In this document: one piece after another, positions 18,827 to 27,816 of the stretch | Position numbering within the stretch: the stretch's first letter is position 1 | Layout: the number at the start of each line of letters is the position of its first letter | Origin: an uncultured Bacteroidota bacterium | GTDB lineage: Bacteria > Bacteroidota > Bacteroidia > Chitinophagales > Chitinophagaceae | Assembly: GCA_903824665.1 (NCBI GenBank) | Contig: CAIJXT010000031.1 | Location: 1-64,000, forward strand | Direction: 5' to 3' | DNA length: 64,000 bases | Made by a program: the position numbers and the translations under genes | Notes under the pieces: model-generated | The model's input: the letters and a program-made list of their open reading frames with translations, nothing else | What the model was told of the DNA's origin: nothing | Databases searched by the model: none

Positions 18827-20259
18827 TATATAGACATTTTTAATTTTTCTAACAATTTGTTGGAATGCTGCAAAGATACGGAAAGCATTTTCATCAGCTC
18901 TGCACTACTGTATTCGTGCGCTTCTTCTGCTTTAGTTGGGTTTTTAATATCCAGATCGTAGCCCCGTTCTACAATAGTATCGATGCCTACCTTCCAGCAA
19001 ATATCGCTTTCCTTCCGGTTGTTCCACCATGCTTTTATAGGCTCGAACTCCTGCACCTGTATAGGGCGGGTTTTGTTGTATGCCTTGTAGCCATCCGGCA
19101 TACGGTGTTCGTAATACCATATTTCCTTAGTGGGTTCGTCCTTCTTAAAAAACAATAAGTTGGTAGCCACAGTAGCGTATGGCTGAAATACTGAGTTGGG
19201 CAGACGTATAATAGTATGCAGGTTACAATCTTCCAGCAATTTCTGTCTTACCCTTTGCTTTACGCCCTCACCCGTAAGACTGCCATCGGGCAATACTATA
19301 CCAGCCCTCCCACCTTGTTTCAAGAGGTGTATCATCAGTATCAAAAACAGATCGGCACTTTCCTTAGTGCGGTAGTTCTGCGGGAAATTGGTTTCATTGC
19401 CATTGGCGACAATGCCACCAAATGGCGGATTGGCAAGTATAACATTTACCCGGTCCTTTTCGGTGAAATTCGCAAGAGGCTGATCCAACGCATCGCCGAA
19501 GCGGATATTCGGCACTTCAATATCGTGCAGTATCAGGTTGGTGGTAGCTAGCAGGTATGGCAGTGGCTTGTATTCCCAACCTGCTATATTCTGTTCTATG
19601 CTTTTACGGGCTTCAACATTATTAGCCTGCTTTTTAAGGTGCTCAATTGCGCATGTAAGATAACCGCCGGTGCCACATGCAGGGTCAAGTATTTTTTCGC
19701 CAAGCTGTGGGTCTATAATATCAGTAATGAATTGCGTTATAGCCCTGGGGGTGTAAAACTCACCACTCTTTCCGGCACTCTGCAATTCCTTTAAAATGCT
19801 CTCATACAACTCGCCAAAAGCATGACGGTCTTTAGCCACATTAAAATCAATTTCATTGAGCTTATTCAACACCTTGCGAATGTTGATGCCGCTTTTCATG
19901 TAGTTGTTATTGCCATCAAATACCTCCCGCACTATTACGGCACGACGGTTGCCAGTGCTCAGGTCTATGTTGCGCAGAGCAGGGAACAGTTGTCTGTCCA
20001 CAAACTCCAGCAGTTCATCTCCTGTCATGCCCTCATCGTCTCCAGCCCAATTTCCCTTTTCCCGTACCCAATGAAATTGATCAGGTATTGGGGAGGTATA
20101 GTTGTCGTCAGTTACTTCCAGTTCCTTATCCTTATCAGAAAATATCTTCAGAAACAGCATCCACCCCAACTGCTCAATGCGTTGTGCATCGCCATTGAGG
20201 CCCGTATCCTGCCACATAATATCCCGTATGCTCTTTATTACTCCGCTTATGTTAGCCAT
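18826..20259 (-). CDS. hsdM: Type I restriction-modification methylase HsdM
   Basis: HsdM transfers methyl from SAM to adenine in the HsdS target. The 477 residues show the N-terminal helical HsdM_N domain (about 5-140), the SAM-binding motif I DPACGTGG at 192-199 and the catalytic motif IV NPPFGG near 280. The length is typical. It sits between a nuclease-like gene and the TIR gene in a leftward operon with hsdR upstream and hsdS downstream, completing a type I system. Confidence 0.95.
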   Translation of the reverse strand: MANISGVIKSIRDIMWQDTGLNGDAQRIEQLGWMLFLKIFSDKDKELEVTDDNYTSPIPDQFHWVREKGNWAGDDEGMTGDELLEFVDRQLFPALRNIDLSTGNRRAVIVREVFDGNNNYMKSGINIRKVLNKLNEIDFNVAKDRHAFGELYESILKELQSAGKSGEFYTPRAITQFITDIIDPQLGEKILDPACGTGGYLTCAIEHLKKQANNVEARKSIEQNIAGWEYKPLPYLLATTNLILHDIEVPNIRFGDALDQPLANFTEKDRVNVILANPPFGGIVANGNETNFPQNYRTKESADLFLILMIHLLKQGGRAGIVLPDGSLTGEGVKQRVRQKLLEDCNLHTIIRLPNSVFQPYATVATNLLFFKKDEPTKEIWYYEHRMPDGYKAYNKTRPIQVQEFEPIKAWWNNRKESDICWKVGIDTIVERGYDLDIKNPTKAEEAHEYSSAELMKMLSVSLQHSNKLLEKLKMSI

Positions 20260-20814
20260 TTATAATGTAAAGAAATTTGAAAAATAGTATTCGGGAATTC
20301 CAGCAACTATTATTGAGTGATATAAGTACAATTTCTTCTGATCACCAACGCTTACTTGGTTGTTATTTTTGAATAAATTTATTTCTGTAATAGTTGCAGT
20401 TAATGGCTTATTAGCTACAATCATGACTGCATATTTAAAATCCAACACAGGAGATATAGCTATTAAGAGCTTTGTTAAATCAGCATTTAATGCTGCATTT
20501 TCATCGATCTTTACCTCTGCTAAAAACTCTTGCCTATGTGTATTATTAGGAGATTCGTGTAAAACAATGTCAGGTTGAATGTGAACCCTGGCTTTTCTAA
20601 CATCGAAATGGCACATCAAATTACGGCCCGCATAATAACGAGTGTTTCTATTCTTTTCCATTTGGTTTCTGAAATGTCTTGTGATTTCAGAACTAAAATT
20701 ATTCTCACCTTCCTGAAGGTAATTTCTAGCACGACCATCTAGTGCGGTCCAAGAGTAAAATTCAGTTTTCACCTTTTGAAATGCGTAAGCTAAGTCTATT
20801 AGATATTTATTCAT
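20260..20814 (-). CDS. Predicted PD-(D/E)XK nuclease-like protein
   Basis: An uncharacterised 184-residue protein. Around residue 80 the pattern QPDIVLHE, then FLAEVKID about 16 residues later, matches the D ... ExK active-site signature of the restriction-endonuclease fold. Its stop abuts the hsdM start, and it follows another PD-(D/E)XK gene, so it belongs to the hsd operon. It may be an accessory nuclease or a modified-DNA sensor; no specific family is recognised. Confidence 0.6.
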   Translation of the reverse strand: MNKYLIDLAYAFQKVKTEFYSWTALDGRARNYLQEGENNFSSEITRHFRNQMEKNRNTRYYAGRNLMCHFDVRKARVHIQPDIVLHESPNNTHRQEFLAEVKIDENAALNADLTKLLIAISPVLDFKYAVMIVANKPLTATITEINLFKNNNQVSVGDQKKLYLYHSIIVAGIPEYYFSNFFTL

Positions 20815-20841
20815 TACTATGTATTTTTCGCATGCTTGTCC

Positions 20842-21867
20842 TTATTCACTAACCTTAAATGATTTTAAATAGCTATTCAGTTTTTCAACTAATTCGTCAT
20901 CGCTTATAAAGAAATCAATAGGACCATCAAGTATCAACTTGCCTTCAATTCTATAATCACTTATGTTTTTGTCCTTGAAAATATCAACCATTTTTAATGT
21001 ATCTAAATCTGCTTCATTGTTACGATGAGTGCATAAAGTAATATAAATACCTGTCTTCTCTATGGGGCAGTCAATTTTGTATTCCAGCTTGCCATCAGAA
21101 TAAACAAAATATAGATCGTAATTATCGTAAACACCTTTTTCAATTTTGGAGTCACAAGTAATAGCTCGCAGAATATTGTAAGCCCGCTCCCGAATATATA
21201 AATTCAAACGCCTTTCCAACTCATTAACTGCAGCGATATTGTCTTCGTTTTTGATGAGGAATGTAATCTCTTCGGTTGTCATGTATATAGATTGATAAAA
21301 GTGTTTAACCGATAAAATAAAGTGTCGAAAAAAAATGCCGTAATCAGAAGTCCTGTGATAAAGCTCCGTTTTGTCGTTTTCTTCAATTGATTTAATGTAT
21401 TTATCGTAAGTGATATTGATAAACCCACTTTTAGGTGCTGGCACCTCTTCCCGGATAGAAAGTACTATTTTGAAAATCTTTTTATTGGGGTACTTAGAAT
21501 TTAGAAATGTCGAATACTCGTTCAGATCATTGTTCAACAAGTGCTTCACTTTATTCTCAATAGCAACTACCCATGTGGTAGCATTTATTACCAAATCAAT
21601 CCTTCCGGTTGTTGTAGTAATTTCTCGTTTAACCTCAATATGCTCATTGGTAGATAGCTCTGCTGCACCTGGAATAAGCTGGAACAGTGATTTTAAAAGC
21701 AAATCATTGAGACCGTGAATCTTATTTGCGGGATCGAAATAAAATTTCAAGATGTTGCTACATACATTTTCATAGTGCGGAAACCCTGCAATCTGCAAAA
21801 ATGTTGGCCGGTGAGTTTGTACTTCGGGAGCAGCATCCAAGACTTGCTGTAATTCGATCAAATCCAT
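20842..21867 (-). CDS. PD-(D/E)XK nuclease superfamily protein (PDDEXK_4-like)
   Basis: A 341-residue protein whose first 130 residues carry the PDDEXK_4 layout: a helical start (HYENVCSNILKFYFDP), then GRIDLVINA and VVAIENK, supplying the catalytic D, E and K. The remainder is helical and then beta-rich. The ATG at 21867 was taken; a GTG at 21873 overlapping the hsdR stop as GTGA is also possible and would mean direct coupling. Proteins of this family recur in defence loci. Its role beside a complete type I system is unknown. Confidence 0.75.
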   Translation of the reverse strand: MDLIELQQVLDAAPEVQTHRPTFLQIAGFPHYENVCSNILKFYFDPANKIHGLNDLLLKSLFQLIPGAAELSTNEHIEVKREITTTTGRIDLVINATTWVVAIENKVKHLLNNDLNEYSTFLNSKYPNKKIFKIVLSIREEVPAPKSGFINITYDKYIKSIEENDKTELYHRTSDYGIFFRHFILSVKHFYQSIYMTTEEITFLIKNEDNIAAVNELERRLNLYIRERAYNILRAITCDSKIEKGVYDNYDLYFVYSDGKLEYKIDCPIEKTGIYITLCTHRNNEADLDTLKMVDIFKDKNISDYRIEGKLILDGPIDFFISDDELVEKLNSYLKSFKVSE

Positions 21868-21869
21868 TA

Positions 21870-24329
21870 TCACGCAATTTTATACAATTCAACTTCCAAT
21901 TCATTCACCGCCTGAAGGTATTTATCCTTACTGCCGAACTTCCCGATGATCTCCAATGGAGAGCCGAAATCAGTCAATGGCTTTACTTTCAGCACATCAA
22001 TGCTTTCAATGTTCACTATGCCTTCATCAGCATACTTATCCAGTAACGTCTCCAGCACATTTCGTGCATGTTCACCGTACTTGGTAAAGTAGTTACGCTT
22101 ACGTACATTATTTGCCCGGTCTCTGCGAGTAAGTGGTGGCTGGTCGTATGCGACATGGCATATCAGGTCAAACAGGTCGATCTGTTTATCTACCGCTTCC
22201 TGCAAAGCTTCAACCATTACTCCTTGCTCCTGTAGCTCTTTTATGATTACTTCTTTGCGCTCCGTAGCAGCCCATTTATTTATAAAGTCATTCAAAGTGG
22301 CAAACTGCCCTTTAATGATCTCTCGAGTATGGTCTTTGAGGCTTACAGTAATCGGTTTGCCGTTCTGGTCGAAATACAAATCCCTGCTTACCAGAATGGA
22401 AACATCAACGCCGTTCACCACTACCTTTTCTCTCTTTTTACCCGGCTCATTCACCATGCTCACCGGCCCACCCTGCGGATAACGCACGGAAGGTTTCTCA
22501 AATTTCAGCTCCCCGCCCGTAACGTCATCAACAGGCATAGGCGCATTTTCTTCTTCTGCCTCCACTCTCGACAGGTCTTCGGCCTCCCCAGTCACTTTCA
22601 CCCTTATCGGATCGCCGTCAAATTCCTTATCTGCAAACAAATCGGTTGCATTCCTGAAATCTATAATTGTAAAATAGAGCTTGCCAAATTCCTCCTTTAT
22701 CCTAGTACCACGCCCTATTATTTGCTTGAACTTAGTCATGGAAGTTATATTGGCATCCAGCACAATCACTTTGCAGGTTTGCGCATCTACGCCGGTTGTC
22801 ATTAATTCAGACGTGGTGGCAATAACCGGGTATTTCTCTTCAGGGCTTATGAAATTGTCCAATTCCCTTTTTCCCTCGTCATTATCCCCAGTTATCTGCA
22901 TCACATATTTGTAGTTATCCGCTACAAGATCGGCGTTGTGCCTGGCTAAAGCAGTCCGCATCCGTTCAGCATGGTCTATATCCACACAAAAAACAATGGT
23001 CTTTGCAAAGCGGTCGTATCCCTTAAGAAATTCAGTTACTTTTTTTGCAACAGTATCGGTTCTCTCCTCTATTACCAGGTTGCGGTCGAAATCCTTTTTA
23101 TTGTAAATCCTATCCTCTATCAGGTTGCCGTCTTTGTCTGTCTTACCTTGTTCAGGCCGCCACCCTTCGGCATCTATGTTCAGTCCAACCCTTACTACCC
23201 TATACGGCGCAAGAAAACCATCATCTATGCCCTGTTTTAATGAATAGGTATATAGCGCCTTGCCGAAATATTCTGTGTTGCTGATCTCTTTGGTCTCCTT
23301 TGGGGTTGCTGTTAGACCGACTTGCGTTGCATTATTAAAGTACTTTAGTATCTCCCGCCATGCGCTATCCTCTTTCGCACTACCTCTGTGGCACTCATCA
23401 ACAATTATAAGATCAAAAAAGTCTGGCGAAAAGTCTTTGTATGCGTCTTCAATGCCGATGTCGCTATTGGTCAATCCCTGATAAATGCCAAGGAATATTT
23501 CATAAGCCTTGTCGGAGCTATCAATGCCTCTTTTTTGAGTGGAAACCAGCTCCTCCTTGCCGCTTGTGCTTACCACCTTTTTTTTGATGATGGTCATCTT
23601 ATTCTTAAAGTGCTTGAAATCGCCCTTTCTCGTCTGGTCTATCAGCGACACCCTGTCTGCCAGAAACAAGATTCGTTTTTTAGCTCCGGCTTTCCATAGC
23701 CGGTGTATTATTTGGAAGGCGGTGTAGGTTTTGCCTGTTCCAGTAGCCATTACTAGCAATATCCTGTTTTGGCCATTGGCTATGGCTTCAACTGTCCTGT
23801 TAATTGCAATTTGCTGGTAATAACGAGGCTTGCGGTCGCTGCCATCAAAATAGTAATCCTGTGCAGCGATCTTTTCTACAGCTGGGGTAGTAATTCCTTT
23901 GTAACGCTTATACCTTTCCCATAGCTCTGCCGGGCTGGGAAAGCTGTCCATATTTAATTCTGTTTCTATGTTGGTATCGGTGGCGGTCCGATCGTGAAAC
24001 AGAAACCCATCGCCATTACTGCTAAAAACACATGGAATATCCAGAATTTCGGCATACCCGAGTGCCTGCTGCAGTCCGGCACCAACGGTATGGTTATTGT
24101 CTTTCGCCTCTATAATTGCAATAGGGATATTGGGCTTGTAGTACAGAATGTAATCTGCCCGTTTTCTCGCCCCCCTTGTCGTCATTTTGCCCCTAACATA
24201 TATTTTACCATCTGTAAAATATACTTCCTCAAGGTAATGTGTATGCTTATCCCAACCCGCATTTTCAATGGCAGGAGTAATAAACTTTGTGCAAATATCC
24301 CTTTCGGATAAGGATTTTTTATTACTCAT
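21870..24329 (-). CDS. hsdR: Type I restriction enzyme motor/nuclease subunit HsdR
   Basis: HsdR translocates DNA with ATP and cleaves at a distance from unmethylated targets. The 819 residues contain the HSDR_N nuclease signature (AIIEAKDNNH near 73), the SF2 helicase Walker A ATGTGKTYTAF near 190, the DECH box (DECHRG) near 315, a helicase C domain with the arginine motif QIIGRGTR near 520, and a C-terminal EcoEI_R_C-like region. It is the first gene of the leftward hsd operon. Confidence 0.95.
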   Translation of the reverse strand: MSNKKSLSERDICTKFITPAIENAGWDKHTHYLEEVYFTDGKIYVRGKMTTRGARKRADYILYYKPNIPIAIIEAKDNNHTVGAGLQQALGYAEILDIPCVFSSNGDGFLFHDRTATDTNIETELNMDSFPSPAELWERYKRYKGITTPAVEKIAAQDYYFDGSDRKPRYYQQIAINRTVEAIANGQNRILLVMATGTGKTYTAFQIIHRLWKAGAKKRILFLADRVSLIDQTRKGDFKHFKNKMTIIKKKVVSTSGKEELVSTQKRGIDSSDKAYEIFLGIYQGLTNSDIGIEDAYKDFSPDFFDLIIVDECHRGSAKEDSAWREILKYFNNATQVGLTATPKETKEISNTEYFGKALYTYSLKQGIDDGFLAPYRVVRVGLNIDAEGWRPEQGKTDKDGNLIEDRIYNKKDFDRNLVIEERTDTVAKKVTEFLKGYDRFAKTIVFCVDIDHAERMRTALARHNADLVADNYKYVMQITGDNDEGKRELDNFISPEEKYPVIATTSELMTTGVDAQTCKVIVLDANITSMTKFKQIIGRGTRIKEEFGKLYFTIIDFRNATDLFADKEFDGDPIRVKVTGEAEDLSRVEAEEENAPMPVDDVTGGELKFEKPSVRYPQGGPVSMVNEPGKKREKVVVNGVDVSILVSRDLYFDQNGKPITVSLKDHTREIIKGQFATLNDFINKWAATERKEVIIKELQEQGVMVEALQEAVDKQIDLFDLICHVAYDQPPLTRRDRANNVRKRNYFTKYGEHARNVLETLLDKYADEGIVNIESIDVLKVKPLTDFGSPLEIIGKFGSKDKYLQAVNELEVELYKIA

Positions 24330-24394
24330 AATGCGGTAATCGGGATAAGGTCACAAAATACGTAATAATGCCCGTGTAAAAATCAAAAAAATCA

Positions 24395-25012
24395 TCAAGC
24401 ATTCCTAATTCTTTTGTAAGGTTGTTTATTGTCATAAAGCCATTTACTAAAGGAAATATAAGTGTCCGTAGCCTCATTAATCCAGAGTATATCTTTACAA
24501 GATTTGCTTTCCTTTTCTTTAGTGCATGAAAAATAGAGCTCTAAATATTTCGGCAATTCAATGTCAGCATCTTTCTGTCCAGCTTTTAGTAAAGGGAAAA
24601 CAGCAACTTTACTGGCTGTTAGTCCATCCATAAATCCCAACTCCCACGGCATCCAATTTGACAAAAGAATATTGGATGAAGTTGCATAAATCAAGCATTT
24701 CGATTGCTTCATTCTAGTTCTCAATATTTCTGCTGTAGCTTTTGTGATTTTATTTCTGTCAAGGTTTGGATCAACTATCCAATCTACGTATGTGTTATAA
24801 CCTAGTGATTCGAAATCCTTATAAATACCGTATACTGTCTTCTTGTCCAAATAGCTATGAGACAAAAAAATGTCAAAATTAGACACAGCACCTTCTGACG
24901 AATATATTCGTTTTGCACTTAATGATTCGTCGAGAATAGCCTTGGAGAATGTTCTGCTTTCATTTAGAAAACTCTCAGCTATTTGATCGTAATATGAAAC
25001 CGATTTGTACAT
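24395..25012 (-). CDS. TIR-domain effector linked to pYEATS
   Basis: A 205-residue protein: a helical leader of about 50 residues, then a TIR domain (NFDIFLSHSYLDKKTV) with the conserved Trp-Glu of NADase TIRs (MPWELGFMDG). The ATG at 25012 was chosen because the frame's earlier start at 25075 would overlap the pYEATS gene by 47 bases. It is the last gene of a four-gene leftward set (ThsB-like, TIR-beta, pYEATS, TIR). It probably acts as an NAD+-consuming effector; this is inferred from the intact motif. Confidence 0.8.
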   Translation of the reverse strand: MYKSVSYYDQIAESFLNESRTFSKAILDESLSAKRIYSSEGAVSNFDIFLSHSYLDKKTVYGIYKDFESLGYNTYVDWIVDPNLDRNKITKATAEILRTRMKQSKCLIYATSSNILLSNWMPWELGFMDGLTASKVAVFPLLKAGQKDADIELPKYLELYFSCTKEKESKSCKDILWINEATDTYISFSKWLYDNKQPYKRIRNA

Positions 25013-25028
25013 TTTTAAATCGAAAAAT

Positions 25029-25343
25029 TTAGGGAAGATTATTTGACCCATCTGGATATTCAAGATGTAGTTCATGCTTTAGAGAGATTTCCTGGCCAGT
25101 TCTCAAAACTATCTTGGCATAAATTGTAAACACGCCCCAGCCTTCCGTTTCTAGTTTAAACTTGGATTTTCTATCTGTTATTTTTCTAACGGGTTTATTG
25201 AAAGTAGGATGAAGCGTATAGACAACATGAATAATTTCATCCAATTTTTTTTCTTCGGCATTAACCCATATCCACCAACTCCACCAATCATCTCCTTCGA
25301 ATTTATAGGCTTGGCCTATTTCATAGTTATTCTCTTTTTTCAT
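25029..25343 (-). CDS. Prokaryotic YEATS (pYEATS) domain protein
   Basis: A compact 104-residue single-domain protein with the pYEATS signature: the aromatic run GDDWWSWWIWVN near 17-28, then VVYTLHPTFNKPVRKITDR (about 40-58), EGWGVFTIYAKI near 67, and HLEYPDG at the end. pYEATS domains are predicted immunity-associated relatives of the eukaryotic acyl-lysine readers. The start overlaps the upstream TIR gene (ATGA), and the downstream TIR begins 16 bases after its stop. It is probably the recognition component of a TIR system; the ligand is unknown. Confidence 0.85.
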   Translation of the reverse strand: MKKENNYEIGQAYKFEGDDWWSWWIWVNAEEKKLDEIIHVVYTLHPTFNKPVRKITDRKSKFKLETEGWGVFTIYAKIVLRTGQEISLKHELHLEYPDGSNNLP

Positions 25344-26041
25344 GCAATATTTTTTTCAAGGCTAATTGATAATAATTGTACAGATTCGTAATCAGATGAC
25401 CACTCAAAATTGGGTCCGCTGACATTAACTTGGACTAATGCTTCTTCAGAGGGTACATTAAAAATGTCAACGCACAGACCCTGTCCATATTTGAATGGTT
25501 TGGCCGTATACTCTTTAGACTCTTTGCTTCCATTCATAAATTTGTAGGTACAACTTAATGTAACCTTATTGATATGAGGGCGGGCATCATGAACTATATC
25601 TCTAGGAAGGAGAAACAAACGCCTGCCTTTAATGCTGCTCCTCCAAAAACCCAATAATTTGGCAATTTCAACAAGAAGTTGCGCCTTATTATCCAAATCA
25701 AACTCAATTCTTTGCCGATCTCCGGGTAATCCAGCCTGCGAATCAACCATTTTATCCCTAATCTCAACAGTAGGTACTTTAAATGCTATTGAGGTAGTAA
25801 GCTCATCATATACCCAACGATGGGAGGTAAATTTTCCTGATTCAAGTTTATCTCTTCGTGTTAAAAAAGTCATGACACCATCTGCTTTTTCGATTCGTGT
25901 CTTTACTTCTTCTGAGATAATATGACCATATAAATCTTCACCCGTTGAAATTTTTACGCCAAAGGATTCTATCAATGGGAAAACAAGTTCCTTTATCCAT
26001 TTATCATTATCATTATATCCAAATCCAACAAAAATATTCAT
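25340..26041 (-). CDS. TIR-like protein with C-terminal beta-rich domain
   Basis: The 233 residues begin with a TIR-like fold of a divergent branch: a first strand with GYNDNDKWI, then STGEDLYGHIISEEVKTRIE and ADGVMTFLTRRD. The Glu of WVYDELTTSIAF near 84 takes the place of the usual catalytic Glu. From about 140 a beta-rich domain follows (TLSCTYKFMNGSKES ... VSGPNFEW), which could be a ligand-binding module. The gene is translationally coupled to pYEATS downstream and lies 54 bases from the ThsB-like gene upstream. Confidence 0.7.
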   Translation of the reverse strand: MNIFVGFGYNDNDKWIKELVFPLIESFGVKISTGEDLYGHIISEEVKTRIEKADGVMTFLTRRDKLESGKFTSHRWVYDELTTSIAFKVPTVEIRDKMVDSQAGLPGDRQRIEFDLDNKAQLLVEIAKLLGFWRSSIKGRRLFLLPRDIVHDARPHINKVTLSCTYKFMNGSKESKEYTAKPFKYGQGLCVDIFNVPSEEALVQVNVSGPNFEWSSDYESVQLLSISLEKNIA

Positions 26042-26095
26042 AACATGCTGTTTTATTATTTATATTCAATAGTATTAGATGAGCAACTTTTAGAG

Positions 26096-26680
26096 TTATG
26101 GTCTCACTTTTGTTTTTTCGGAAATCGGATGCACTCTTTTGTCAAACGCTAAGTCAATGTATTTCTCTGGCTCTTTCGCAAAGTCATCCCACTTAACTAA
26201 AACACAAAACCTGTCATCTTCCGACCACGAGCATTTGACTCCGTTTGGTATATAATAGTTGTAGCTAAATTCGCTAACGGTTGTGTCTTTCACATTTACA
26301 TAATTATGGGAGCCGCCACACTTCTCACAATTATAACTACCCCGATAAATAGAATCTGTAACGTGAGGTAAAACAACTCCCAGTATTCCATTTTGAGTAT
26401 TTCCTTCACCGTGGTATAATGATGCCTGTAATTCTCTTTTAATAAATTTTTGTTCTTCCCAACCAAAAGAATCAGAACTCTTCGCACCAATCAAGTGTAT
26501 TGTAACTGTACTGTCCCTTAAATAGTCTTCTCTGATTTTACGCATGATGTAATGTTCATCATCAGAATTTATTGCCTCGTGCAAAGATTTGTCCACAAGG
26601 TCAACTTTTAATTTTTCAAGAATGTGTTTCTTGTAGAGGAAGTCCTCTGTCTTGAAACCTATAAAGCATTTGTGTGCCAT
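26096..26680 (-). CDS. ThsB-like TIR protein (DUF1863 type)
   Basis: A 194-residue protein with the TIR-like DUF1863 pattern of Thoeris ThsB: CFIGFKTEDFLYK at the start, IREDYLRDSTVTIHLIG near 50-66, and FGWEEQKFIKREL carrying the catalytic Glu. An inserted Cys pair (CEKCGG) and later Cys/Trp residues hint at a metal knuckle. ThsB proteins turn NAD+ into cyclic ADP-ribose signals after phage recognition. It heads the leftward TIR/pYEATS set and is divergent from another TIR gene at 26854, with a shared promoter region. Confidence 0.75.
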   Translation of the reverse strand: MAHKCFIGFKTEDFLYKKHILEKLKVDLVDKSLHEAINSDDEHYIMRKIREDYLRDSTVTIHLIGAKSSDSFGWEEQKFIKRELQASLYHGEGNTQNGILGVVLPHVTDSIYRGSYNCEKCGGSHNYVNVKDTTVSEFSYNYYIPNGVKCSWSEDDRFCVLVKWDDFAKEPEKYIDLAFDKRVHPISEKTKVRP

Positions 26681-26853
26681 ATGTTTATATTTATTGGGAA
26701 AGTTAAAAAGTTACGCTATCTGAAAGTAATGTAAACTTGTAATTCCAGCAGATCAGGATGCTAATTAATTAAATAAATCGAGATAAAAAACCGTATTTTT
26801 CCCCTATTTTTATAAATCTTATTCAACTAGTTTTACAGGCTAACTTGATTTTT
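26681..26853. promoter_or_regulatory. Divergent promoter region with the motif AAAAAACCGTATTTTTC
   Basis: The gap lies between two divergent TIR genes. The 17-nt sequence at 26785-26801 recurs exactly at 41136-41152 in the other TIR-TIR divergent gap of the island. It is partly symmetric around CCGTA and A+T-rich. Confidence 0.5.
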
Positions 26854-27267
26854 ATGGCAAAGAAAGTATTTATCAGCTATGACCATAGCGAAGACAGGCA
26901 TTATAAAGATTTATTAAGAGCTTGGGATGCGAATTCTAATTTCGAATTTGAATTCGACCAGCGATCACCCAATGTCGCAATCAATAGCGAGGATGCAACC
27001 CGAATTAAGCAATCACTTGCGCGTAAAATGGGTGAGGCGAATTATCTACTAGTAATAGTTGGTGAAAAGTCCCACAAAAGCAATTGGATGCAATGGGAAA
27101 TCGAGAGAGCAAAGCAAAGTGACATGAAGCTTAGATTAGCAGCCGTTAAAATTTCCAGCGGATATACCACACCATCGGCATTACTCGGATCTGGTACTTC
27201 GTTCGCCGTCTCCTTTACACGGGATGGAATAATTAATGCTCTAAATAGCGCAAGCAACAATTATTAA
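26854..27267 (+). CDS. TIR protein heading the nine-gene defence operon
   Basis: A 137-residue single-domain TIR: KVFISYDHSEDRHYKDLL at the N-terminus, then ANYLLVIVGEKSHKS and NWMQWEIERAK with the catalytic Glu near 87. It belongs to the short ThsB-like group. The ATG at 26854 replaces an earlier TTG. The next gene starts two bases after the stop, so this is the first cistron of the operon that runs to 39016. Making a nucleotide signal from NAD+ is the plausible role, by analogy with ThsB. Confidence 0.8.
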   Translation: MAKKVFISYDHSEDRHYKDLLRAWDANSNFEFEFDQRSPNVAINSEDATRIKQSLARKMGEANYLLVIVGEKSHKSNWMQWEIERAKQSDMKLRLAAVKISSGYTTPSALLGSGTSFAVSFTRDGIINALNSASNNY

Positions 27268-27269
27268 TT

Positions 27270-27811
27270 ATGGTAGTAGCACTAGCTGGACGTAGAATAG
27301 ATAACAAAGAAACGGATACACCGTCTTTTCCTTTATCCAATGCGGCAAAGGTAAAAGTGAAAATTGCTAGTGTTCTTAAATATTTAAGGGCTGGCACCTT
27401 GATTTGTTCAGGCGCTAACGGTGCCGATTTGTTGGCTCTTGAAGCTGCCGCAGAATTAAAAATGGCACGCTACATGATCTTGCCATTTGAACCAAATCAT
27501 TTTAAAAGGCTTTCAGTCACTGATAGGCCCGGCGATTGGGAAAAAATATTTGATCGCGTTTATGAGGGCTTAATATACGAAAATGGAACTATTGTGCTTG
27601 GTTTTGATGCTGAAGATAAGTTGGCATTCAAAAGACAAACTTGGCAATATTGGATCAGGCAAACAGGATAGCAAAAGCAACTAACTCAGAAAAGACAGCT
27701 GTGATAGTTTGGAACGGTAAGGCAAAAAGTATGGACGATGCAACTGAGCATTTTAGAAAGGAGGCCTTAAAGAGAAATTATAAAATAAAGGAAATAAGCA
27801 CACTTACATAA
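27270..27811 (+). pseudogene. SLOG-like (LOG/YpsA-type) nucleotide-binding protein, frameshifted
   Basis: The first frame (133 residues to 27671) shows a SLOG/Rossmann core: VVALAGRRID, the ligand loop CSGANGADLLALEAA near 47-61, and ILPFEPNHFKRLSV. It breaks off after AEDKLAFK. The fold continues in another frame as TNLAILDQANRIAK and TAVIVWNGKAKSM, ending at 27811, five bases before the next start. One missing base in the AAAA run at 27630-27633 explains the shift; the restored protein is about 180 residues. SLOG domains bind nucleotide-derived signals, so this may have been the operon's sensor. A sequencing error or a recoding event is also possible. Confidence 0.7.
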
Positions 27812-27816
27812 AACAT

